Part shown: one piece after another, positions 55,557-64,000 of the stretch
Layout: every line of letters begins with the position of its first letter
How positions within the stretch are numbered: position 1 is the first letter of the stretch
Assembly (NCBI RefSeq): GCF_022539505.1
Contig: NC_061508.1
Location: forward strand, 263,630,736-263,694,735
Source of the DNA: Lolium rigidum
Taxonomy: Eukaryota; Streptophyta; Magnoliopsida; Poales; Poaceae
Direction: 5' to 3'
Length of the DNA stretch: 64,000 nucleotides
Notes under the pieces: generated by a model
The model's database searches: none
What the model was told of the DNA's origin: nothing
The model's input: only the letters and a program-made list of their open reading frames with translations
Position numbers and translations under genes: made by a program

Positions 55557-58500
55557 CATCTACACATGAGTCCAATAAGATTGAGTCTATTTGTGATGCT
55601 TGTCAGCAAGGGAAGAGCCATCAGTTGCCATTTTCCTTGTCTACTCGTGTAACAAAAGTTCCTCTAGAGATTATTTATTCCGATGTATGGGGTCCTGCCC
55701 AAACCTCTGTTAGTGGATATCGTTTTTATGTGAGTTTTGTTGATGCTTACAGTCGCTTTACTTGGCTTTACTTGCTTAAGCACAAATCTGATGTCTATGA
55801 TGTGTTTCTCCAATTTCAAAAACATGTTGAACGCCTCTTAAATCACAAGATTATTCATGTCCAAACTGATTGGGGTGGTGAGAATGAAAAACTCCATCCT
55901 TTCTTTCATAACTTGGGTGTCTCACACCGTGTGTCGTGTCCTCACACTCATCAACAAAATGGTACCATTGAACGTAAGCATCGTCACATTGTTGAAACCG
56001 GTCTTACTCTTCTTGCACATGCATCTGTTCCATTATGCTATTGGAATGATGCCTTTGCCACTGTCTGTTTTTTGATTAACAGACTTCGTAGTCGCACCAT
56101 TAACATGAAAACTCCTCTTCAAAAACTCCTCAATGAATCACCTGACTATACCTTTTTTAAGGTTTTTGGTTGTGCTTGCTGGCCTCACCTTCGACCCTAC
56201 AACAATCATAAGCTTGATTTTCGTTCGAAGAAGTGTGTGTTTCTGGGCTATAGCTCTCTTCATAAGGGATATAAGTTTATTCATGTTCCATCTAATCGTG
56301 TCTATATTTCTAGGGACGTCATTTTTAATGAGAATGTGTTTCCCTTTGTCAACATGCCAAACTCACACAATCTACCACCTGTGTCGGAGTCTTCCTTACT
56401 GTCAGCTGATCACTTTATGGATGTTGCACATTCTTTGTCTTTGCTCGCTAACCATGGTGCATGTATCGGACGTGGGAGTCATCTCGAGGTTTTGCCGCCA
56501 TCTTCCTCGCCATTTTATGTCGATCATGGACGTCTATTGCATGGCCCTGCCTTGGGCTGCGGGGAGCCATGCAGCAGCACACCCAGCAGCCATGTGGAGC
56601 CGGCTCCCGCCTCGGGCTTGCTGCCTGCTCAGCCATGCAGCAGCAACACTGCTTCGGCTCTTCCCGCCTCGGGCTTGCTGCAGCCGACCGAGCCGGGTTC
56701 CTTCACCTCAGCACCAGCGCCCGTGCATGGCACACCTGCGCGTGCGTCGCCCGCTCGCGTCGCGTCGCCCGATGGCGCTGCTGCTTCTTCGCCCGCGGAT
56801 GCTGCCCCGTCTACGCCAGTACGTGTTGCGCCTTCTGACAGTGGGCGTGTGATGTTGTCTCCCGCTGCACGGACGGAAGAACCCCCTGTCTCCCCAACAG
56901 CAGCTTGTCCTGTTCCCCCGGATGCAGCATCGTCTCCTTCACCGGTACAACCACCACCGCCACCTCCGCCACCGCCACCTCCGCCACCGCCAACCGGCCC
57001 TGTTAGTCTTCATCGTCTTGGCATTCATCAGCCGAAAAAGTGTACTGATGGTACAGTTGCCTGGAATTGTGCTCTTGCTGCTCATGCCAAGCTCAAGCAT
57101 ACTCATGAACCTCGGGATTATCACGAAGCTCTTCGTACTCCTCACTGGCGTGATGCTATGGAGACAAAGTTCTCTGCTCTTCAGGCTAATGGCACTTGGA
57201 GACTGGTTCCTCCTGTACCCGGGGTCAATTTAATTGATTCTCGTTGGGTGTTTAAGGTGAAGCTTCATGCGGATGGATCTATTGAGAGGTATAAGGAGCG
57301 TCTTGTCGCTAAGGGGTATAAGCAACGTTTTGCTCTGGACTATGATGAAACTTTCAGTCCTGTTGTCAAGTCTGCTACTATTCGCATGTTGCTCTCTATG
57401 GCGCTCTCTCACAGGTGGCATCTTCGTCAGCTTGATATTCAGAATGCGTTTCTCAACGGTTATCTGGATGAGGAGGTATATATGCGACAACCTCCTGGTT
57501 TTCTTGATTTTGATAAGCCTGGTTATTATTACAAACTTGTCAGATCGTTATATGGACTAAAGCAGGCTCCTCGTGCCTGGCATGCCCACCTCAGTTAAGT
57601 CCTTGGTTCTTTGGGATTCTCTCCATCTGTGACTTATACGTCGTTGTTTATTCTTTGGCGCCCAACGATTATTGTCTATCTTCTTGTCTATGTTGATGAC
57701 ATCATTGTTCTCAGTTCTGCAACTACTGCTATTCCCAGACTGATTAAACAACTCAGGTCTGAGTTCTCTGTGAAGGATCTGGGTGTTCTGCATTATTTTC
57801 TGGGCATTGAGGTCTCCTCTTCTTCACCAGACAGTCTACTTCTTCGACAGCGCACGTATGCCTTGGATCTTCTTGCCCGTGCTGGTATGTTGAAGTGCAC
57901 GCCTGTTACCACACCCATGACATCTTCTGAGCGTCTCTGTAGTGTTGATGGTGATCCTCTCTCTTCTGAAGATGCTACCCAGTATCGGAGTATTGTTGGT
58001 GGTCTTCAGTACCTCACTATTACTCGTCCTGATTTATCCTTTGTGGTGAACAAGGTCTGTCAGTATCTTCATGAGCCCCGTACACCTCATTGGTCAGTTG
58101 TGAAGCGCATCTTACGCTATGTTCGTCAAACAGTGGATACTGGGTTACAACTTCGGTCTTCCTCTTCTACACTGCTCTCTGCCTTTTCTGATGCAGACTG
58201 GGCTGGAAGTATGGATGACAGGCGATCCACGGGGGGCTATGCTATCTTTTATGGAGGAAATTTGATCGCCTGGAGTGCTCGTAAGCAGTCTACAGTCTCT
58301 CGGTCGAGTACTGAGTCAGAGTATAAGGCTCTTGCTAATGCTACAGCTGAGCTTATTTGAGTACAGTCATTACTGAGGGAGCTTGGTGTTTCTCAAGTTC
58401 GACCTCCGGTACTCTGGTGTGACAATATTGGTGCTACATATTTCTCATCTAATCCACTTTTTCATGTAAGGACAAAGCACATTGAAGTTGACTTCACCTT

Positions 58501-58660
58501 TGTTCGTGAGCGTGTGTCCCGGAAGCAACTACAGATTCGATTCATCTCGTCAAAGGATCAAGTTGCTGATATTTTTACTAAACCTCTCCCCATACCGTTG
58601 TATGAGCATTGTAAGCGCAATCTCAACCTTTCCCTAGTTGAGATTGAGGGAGAGTGTTAG
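55557..58660 (+). pseudogene. copia integrase, RT and RNase H
   Basis: Resumes after the nested element with the second half of the integrase zinc motif ([15 protein letters not shown]). Catalytic core: [20 protein letters not shown] and [10 protein letters not shown] Pro/Ala-rich linker follows, including a run of 15 or so Pro at about 56945-56995. [51 protein letters not shown], then TAA at 57596-57598; below it [11 protein letters not shown]. RNase [20 protein letters not shown] and [15 protein letters not shown] at 58358-58360 stands where family members have Trp. The remaining tail ([36 protein letters not shown]) ends in a TAG at 58658, inside the first bases of the 3' LTR. Confidence 0.9.
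58641..58654 (+). promoter_or_regulatory. copia polypurine tract
   Basis: agattgagggagag directly before the 3' LTR start TGTTAGAAC. Confidence 0.7.
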
Positions 58661-58795
58661 AACAAAAAATATACGTATTCGTATACACTTGTAATACGTA
58701 CAATATATGTTATACGTTATATATATATGGAGATCCCTACCCGGTAAGGCACACCGGGATAGGCCACGCATACATCGTTTCCTCTGTCGTTAACG
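58655..58795 (+). repeat. copia 3' LTR, 141 bp
   Basis: Aligns with the 94-bp 5' LTR at both ends, but the middle has about 47 extra bases after gttatac, an AT repeat and a small hairpin (cccggt...accggg). Its terminal CA is CG. Confidence 0.82.
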
Positions 58796-58800
58796 GTGGT

Positions 58801-59775
58801 TGTATTTCATCTTGGGCATGGCACTTTCCAAAGTTTAAAAAAATATAAAATAAATCGTCGACATACATTATATTGTATCTTATGCATCTATAAAGTTCCA
58901 TCCAAAAATATGATAATGTGTATCCTGCAAAGAAAAGAACAAATTTTGTGGGTGCTCAACATACAACATACCTTTTGTCAATAAATTATTTCACATTTTT
59001 TTCAAAAACTTGGAAATATGATATTCGATAATAGGGCGTGTGTGCAACTAGGTGTGGAACAACTCTCAATTCTGGCGGACGAAAACATTACCGAAGAGCA
59101 ATGCCATAAAATGCAAATTAGCGTTGGTTTGTGATCATTTTATTTGCATTGTACGCATGCATTTAGCCAATAAAACTATGAAATACATTTTGCTTTTCTT
59201 CACCACACCAAGTGCCATGTATAACTAATAAGGTTTAATGTTGAATACAAAAAAAAAGTTGAATACAAACAAAATGCATGAATCTATAAAACATCTTACC
59301 GTTGCGAATTAGTTCATGCTCGTCTTTAGAAAAATGTCTCTAGCTACTTATTAACCCTAGCCACAGCCAGGGGAATATATTGGAGGACCTTCACCATCTT
59401 GACGAGGTTCTCTCTTCACCTAACCTTGATTGGATGGGAGAACATGCTAATTTTTTAAAGAGAAATGTCTTTCTACCGTGCATGCTACCTAACGTGCACC
59501 GTTCCAACGAGTTTCAATGCATACCATTTATTTTAGTTTCGATGAAACATCGAAACACATGATTCGAAGCAAGAAGCATGCACGCTACATAGGTTGCACG
59601 ATAGAAAGGCCTTGCTCAATTTTCTGAACATGTCTAGACTTACATGTTTAGATTTCAGCTAAGATTGTATTGTATCCAAGTTCCAAATGAGAAGGGAAGG
59701 GTCGTGAAAAAGTTCCCGCCTCGCACACAACTTAATCGACAACGCCCGTCGATTGTAAACAAAGGGGTTAGTTAT
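58801..59775. other. Spacer, nothing recognised
   Basis: AT-rich. No ORF over 65 codons with protein-like content and no paired termini found. Confidence 0.45.
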
Positions 59776-60650
59776 GGGAAAACGCTTGCTTTCGGGCGAC
59801 CGATCGCTGGCACGCGATCGGTCCCTTACTCGCTCGCTCGTCCGACGGCCTGCCAGTAGTTTTTTCGCACATGCCCACTAGCCCGTAAACACTCCCTGCT
59901 GCGATTTTAGCCCATGCAAGCAAAGCAGTCAGCGCAACCCATGCAAGCAAAGCAGCCAACGCCATTCTAGCTTCGTCATGCCGCACGTAGAGATGTTGTA
60001 TACGTTTGTTAGTTTTGTAACAATTACGTATAAAATTTATAAAGAAAGTACGTTAGAGATGTTGTAATGTTTACCTGGGCGTTTGCCATAAATTGTTTTG
60101 TTGTAATCGCCTATAATTTTTGGTAAAATAGTTGGTGATTTTTATTGTAATTAAATATATAGAAAATTTGTTATTGTTTAACCAATTTTTCATAGTCACG
60201 AACACGTGTTTTTTTGTTGTTATAGCTTTTGATTTTTTATTGTAATTGATGTCAATTTTTGTTGTAAACCAACATGTAGAAAAGTAGTTGTTAATTATCC
60301 ACTTTTTATAACATTTACATTTTAAAATTTTGTTGTGAATATTTTGTTGTAATAGTATATTTTTTTGTAAGCGGGGTGAGGATTTTGTTGTAATACTCGT
60401 TATGACTCAGATCCTTCGTCGGGTGGCATTTTTGTTGTAAATATTGAGGATGTCGGGCCTAAAGGGATATAACTTTTCAGTTTAACTGGGAAAGAGAAGG
60501 ACTGCGGGTTGAGTTTCCAAAAAATAGGAGGCAAAACGTAAAAGTTACATTACGATTAATTCTAGACATCGGATCTCGATCGGACGGAGCGAAGGACGAC
60601 CGATTTTTCTCTCTTTTTCAGCCAACCGACGCTCAGCGTCGCCCGAGAAC
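59776..60650. mobile_element. MULE-like element related to 44961-46289
   Basis: The left end gggaaaacgcttgctttc followed by gggcgaccgatcgc resembles the left end at 44961. The right end (gacgaccgatttttc, then ccgacgctcagcgtcgcccgag) resembles the right end near 46250. The interior holds many ttgttgtaa-type words (60060-60450), as in the other element. I did not find a clear 9-bp duplication, so the ends are approximate. Confidence 0.5.
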
Positions 60651-61006
60651 TTTATGGAGTGTACGTACGTCCCCTTCCTTCAATCTACGGAACATCGGCA
60701 CCGATAGCAACTGCACTTTCTACACACAATGCACCGAATTTCCTACAACATGATGACATAGCCATACACATCAGCTAGGACTAGGAGGTCTGAGATCGTC
60801 AGCAATACCGAATACGTGCGCAAAAGCAGTACTACAAATTACGTGTACGTACGTAACGGCCAAGCAGCCTCCTCAGAACAAGTCAGAACCTTCTACGCCG
60901 AGTCGCTGACACGACCACCCTAATTTTCCCGCGTTTGCAATGCAATTACCGTGACCGTGTGCACGCCCCGACCGACGCGCTAGGCTGCCTACACCGCGCT
61001 CCGCTG
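60651..61006. other. Upstream region of the DUF1685 gene
   Basis: Presumed promoter-proximal region, with palindromic acgtacgta words (60661-60672, 60843-60856) and GC content rising toward the TATA box. Confidence 0.4.
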
Positions 61007-61014
61007 TATATAAA
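61007..61014 (+). promoter_or_regulatory. TATA box of the DUF1685 gene
   Basis: tatataaa, 80 bp before the ATG at 61094; this predicts transcription start near 61040 and a leader of about 55 nt. Confidence 0.75.
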
Positions 61015-61093
61015 CCTCGCCCGCCGCCGCGCCCAACGCCACCACAGCCAATCCCGTCGAGAAACCCGGCGCGCACTCACCCTCTCTCCCGAA

Positions 61094-61885
61094 ATGGAGC
61101 GGCCGCAGCCAGAAGTGGCGGCGGCGGAGGACGCCATCGCGCTCTACGACACCTACTGGTTCCACCGCCTCGTGCTCCACAGCTACTCCCCTGCTCCCGC
61201 GCCTCTTGCCCCAACACCGTCGCCGCCTGCGCTCGAGCAGCCGCAGCCGCCGGAGCAGGCACCGGCGGAGAGCAACCGGGAGCTGCAGCGGGCCCCGACC
61301 GGGCTGCGGCACCGCCGGACGCGGAGCGACGAGGCGAAGACGGCCACCTTCGACACGCTGGAGCCGGTCAAGATCCCCCACGCCCACCGCGCCAGGCTCG
61401 AGACCATCCTGTCCGGAAAGGACGGGCTAGCCGCGCCGGCGCCGCAGCCGCAGCCCGAGCGGCGGCGGCGGCCGGGAGGGAGAAGGCGGAAGCAGCAGGC
61501 GCGCGGGCGGAGCCTGTCGGAGCTGGAGTTCGAGGAGGTCAAAGGCCTGCGGGACCTCGGCTTCACCTTCTCCGAGGCCGACGTCGACGCCGAGCTCGCC
61601 TCCATCGTTCCCGGCCTCCGCCGGCTGCGCGCGGCCGAGGAGAAAGAGGCCAAGAAAGCCGAGGCGGCGGCCGCCGAGGAGGAAGCTTGCAGGAGCAGGG
61701 CGGCCTCGGCGTCCGCCTCGGCGCCGAGGAGGAGGAGGCCGTACCTGTCCGAGGCGTGGGAGGACGAGGAGGCGGAGGTGAGGCGGGTGCTCGGCACCTT
61801 CAGGATCCCGGCGGCCGACGGCGGCGCCGATCTCAAGGAGCACCTCCGCCTCTGGGCGCACAACGTCGCCTCGGCCGTCAGATGA
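61094..61885 (+). CDS. DUF1685 family protein, 263 aa
   Basis: The one convincing intact host gene. The ATG at 61094 (MERPQPEV) is chosen over the longer frame from 60935 because the TATA box at 61007 makes upstream codons untranscribed. Residues 31-60 are Pro/Ala-rich; RHRRTRSDE is at 72-80. The family core runs from about 139: RSLSELEFEEVKGLRDLGF (139-157), IVPGLRRL (171-178), an Ala/Glu helix (180-200), RPYLSEAWEDEE (215-226) and a C-terminal LKEHLRLWAHNVASAVR (247-263). DUF1685 proteins are plant-specific, probably intracellular, with no established biochemical role. Codon use is strongly GC-biased, as in many grass single-exon genes, and unlike the neighbouring AT-rich transposons. No intron is needed. 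Confidence 0.9.
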   Translation: MERPQPEVAAAEDAIALYDTYWFHRLVLHSYSPAPAPLAPTPSPPALEQPQPPEQAPAESNRELQRAPTGLRHRRTRSDEAKTATFDTLEPVKIPHAHRARLETILSGKDGLAAPAPQPQPERRRRPGGRRRKQQARGRSLSELEFEEVKGLRDLGFTFSEADVDAELASIVPGLRRLRAAEEKEAKKAEAAAAEEEACRSRAASASASAPRRRRPYLSEAWEDEEAEVRRVLGTFRIPAADGGADLKEHLRLWAHNVASAVR

Positions 61886-62421
61886 TGATTCTGCTTTTGA
61901 CCAGGAAGAAACTCCACTTCCTTTTTTGTGCTGTCCGTTGGCAAAGATCAACTGTAAATATTTTTTGCCATGTACGCTTCTTCGATCGAGCTATTTGATT
62001 ACCAGAGTTAAGATTAGTTTTGATTGATGATGTAAAAGTGTTATAAGCTCTTGCAAGCAACACAAAGCAAATGTGAAAGAGGAGGCCAAGAAAACTTGAT
62101 GCGAGTGGGCAGGCTGATCTGATCGGTGTTTCCGTGTCGACGCCAAGAAAGCATTTTTTCGCTTGCTTTGAAGCTAAGAATTCCATGATTCATTCCAGGC
62201 GAACTTTGATCGTGTCGACATGATGTGGTTTGGGACGAGCGATCTGGAGTTGGGTGCTGCTGATGATGATGGTAAGCTGATTTGTCGAAACCTGATGCAG
62301 GTCCGGGACAGAATGGCCACTGGCCACCGGCTGCTGTGATGTGAAAACCGAAAGATTCCCGGTGGTTTCACAGCCGCCACAAGATTCAAATTCCGTGGAT
62401 TTTTCCTTTGAGGAAACTTCA
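61886..62421 (+). other. 3' region of the DUF1685 gene
   Basis: Probable 3' UTR (to about 62040, with AT-rich gatgtaaaag-type sequence) followed by intergenic sequence. No standard AATAAA signal is obvious. Confidence 0.4.
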
Positions 62422-62732
62422 GGCTGGTCATAGTGGTAAGTATCATGTAGTAGTATCATGTATATGATATTTGTGTATGATACTACCTCTATAGTGGGTA
62501 GTATCATAGAGTAGTATCATAGCCATGCTATATTTATTGTTTTTTAGAATCTCAATGCAAATTTGTGTACAAGATTTGTTTGGCATTAAATTTTCTTGTG
62601 ATATGTGCTATGATACAGTATCCACCTATGTTACTCTAATCCTCTCTCTCCTCCTTAATTAGCTGCCACATCATCATTTTTGTGTTATCAATATGCATGA
62701 TACTAGCTATGATACTAGCACTATGGCCAGTC
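62422..62732. mobile_element. Harbinger-like MITE, 311 bp
   Basis: Inverted ends ggctggtcatagtggtaagt and, complemented, gactggccatagtgctagt. The 3-bp duplication tca lies on both sides (62419-62421 and 62733-62735). The interior repeats agtatcatg-type words. A 3-bp duplication fits PIF/Harbinger; the usual form is TWA, so the class is provisional. Confidence 0.65.
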
Positions 62733-62735
62733 TCA

Positions 62736-64000
62736 GTGGAAGTTAAATCAAATGCTGATGCGGGGTCAACGGCATGATTGGGCACTTTTTATTGCCGACT
62801 GGTTTGCACGTGCTCCTATAGCGCTACAATATTCAGAGAAAATCATGCCATGTGAACCGCGACGCAAGCAACAAATATTCTATCATCCCTAGGTGCACTA
62901 GCCTCACGACGTAGTCTCGCCCGACGGTCCTACGCGGCAATACCCTTTTTTGATGAATCTTATGTGGCAAATGTACATGTACGAACAGCCATGCCTTTAT
63001 CGTGTCTTTTTTCTGGGGTCATACGGGATTTAGATACTACAAGCTAGAACTACCTAATTGTGTTTGGTTACACCTTGGAAAAAAACATTGAATCTTTCAA
63101 GTGGTTGGATTCAATAACAGAAATCGAGCCAAACTTACCATCTAATTCACAAAAAGAAAGAGAGTACTGAACCGATGGCCCCCGTGTCCCTTCCCCAGCC
63201 CCGTGCCGCTCGTCCCCTCCCCTCTTGACGACACTGATGGCCTTTCTCTTAGCAACCATTCCCCTCCTCCCCGTCCCCCTCCCTCCTTCTCGAGCGCAGG
63301 GAGTTTCCGCGCTAGATCTAGCCGTTGTTGCACCAGCCTCGTCGTCTTGCTATGTAGGTCCCCGTCGACTTGCTGCGTGCGGTGCCTCGATACGATGGTC
63401 CTTCGCCACACCTTGCCGCTTGGTGCGTGCCCTGCTCGTGGGTAGGGCACCTAGATCCTTGGTGAATCTGGCACACAAGCTAGGCATGCGGCCTTTGCGG
63501 GCGTGGTTAACCTCCAACCATGGTGGTCGCACTGGTGAAGTTGTGGTCGATAGACGCGAGGGTGGTGGTGCCGCCATCGTGGTGCGGTCGGATCTAGCGC
63601 CATTGGTGGCGTCTGGATATGGGTCGGGCCGAGCCAACCTAGATGGCATGGTTCCAGATCTAGTGTGTGTCTTGCATGTTAGTCTAGTTGGGGCCAGATC
63701 ACAGTGCTTCTCGGGTTCGTGGACATGGTTGAGGTCTTTTCCGGTGCAACAAAAGAGAAGGCACCGTCAACCTAGATCAAGCCGACGTTTTTGTTCGGCT
63801 TGGCTATTTGGTGTAGTCTTTTGTTATTTTTTCTTTTGCTTGTGTTTATCTGTTGTTACTCCTGGTTGGTTGATGGTTTTGTTAATTTAAAGTCGGACTT
63901 ATTTTGAGACTTTCGTTTAAAAATTTAATAAAACTTTATATTTGAAACTCGAATCTTTTTTAGTTTTTTGATAACATACAATTATACAAATCAAACAAGT
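62736..64000. other. Unassigned right end
   Basis: Positions 63180-63890 are GC-rich with a plus-strand frame of 221 codons (63225-63890); it is overlapped by long frames on both strands, lacks a known domain and ends in a hydrophobic stretch. It resembles repeat-derived sequence rather than a gene. The remainder shows nothing I recognise. Confidence 0.35.

Larger units (their letters stand above)
46702..58795 (+). mobile_element. Ty1/copia retrotransposon with very short LTRs, disrupted
   Basis: TSD gtggt at 46697-46701 and 58796-58800. LTRs 46702-46795 and 58655-58795, a tRNA-Met-type PBS and a purine tract before the 3' LTR. The coding order gag, protease, integrase, RT, RNase H defines copia. 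A non-autonomous LTR element (48869-55551) splits the integrase zinc domain. Three stop codons (47866, 57596, 58358) and lost active-site residues show it is dead. Own length without the insert is about 5.4 kb. Confidence 0.93.

Noticed and set aside
56133..57233. Long alternative frames over the copia integrase-RT linker
   Set aside because: Shadow frames of the real pol frame in low-complexity Pro/Ala-rich sequence.
63225..63890. 221-codon ORF as a possible gene
   Set aside because: No domain, long overlapping frames on both strands, no promoter seen; looks repeat-derived.

Overview
Eukaryotic, plant nuclear DNA. Long nested retroelements, grass-type MITEs, spliced exons and one GC-rich single-exon plant gene point to a large-genome grass; the element types (LARD, Tat-lineage gypsy with an antisense gene, Stowaway and Tourist MITEs) make a Triticeae species the best guess. 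That guess is inference. There is no sign of prokaryotic organisation, CRISPR, rRNA or tRNA genes. Almost the whole window is a transposon nest. Many element boundaries are fixed by target-site duplications (TSDs) read directly in the sequence.

Region 1 (about 340-12594): a full-length L1-type LINE on the minus strand (356-12578, 16-bp TSD with one mismatch). A Mutator-like element (MULE; 2924-7654, 9-bp TSD) splits its reverse transcriptase, and a GGG/CCC-palindrome-rich, hAT-like element (about 655-1196) lies in its 3' UTR. The MULE carries a two-exon host-like gene with a zinc finger resembling the zf-XS module of SGS3/FDM-type silencing proteins, a 50-bp minisatellite and long terminal inverted repeats.

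Region 2 (14455-42534): a three-level nest. The outermost layer is a 5'-truncated LINE (14469-42520, 14-bp TSD). Into its RT is inserted a 5'-truncated Ty3/gypsy element of Tat type (16026-40887, minus strand) with one 386-bp LTR, dual RNase H, integrase and a long antisense multi-exon gene with its own TATA box. That antisense gene is split by a LARD (18422-34101, TSD AGAGG) with two LTRs of about 6.36 kb, a 2.9-kb non-coding core, PBS, PPT and LTR promoters, all in minus orientation. The LARD LTRs are nearly identical, so it is the youngest layer.

Region 3 (42535-46696): a MITE-rich spacer with Stowaway and Tourist-like MITEs and a 1.3-kb non-autonomous MULE-like element (44961-46289, 9-bp TSD) inside one MITE.

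Region 4 (46702-58795): a Ty1/copia element on the plus strand with very short LTRs (94 and 141 bp; TSD GTGGT). A non-autonomous LTR element (48869-55551, TSD GTTAC) interrupts its integrase zinc domain. That element has an unusual three-LTR arrangement and one orphan 264-aa ORF.

Region 5 (58801-64000): a second TTGTTGTAA-rich MULE-like element, the only convincing intact host gene (DUF1685 family, 61094-61885, with a TATA box), a 311-bp Harbinger-like MITE behind it, and an unassigned tail. Autonomous transposon ORFs here are all broken by nested insertions, frameshifts and stop codons, several of which look like G:C to A:T transitions.
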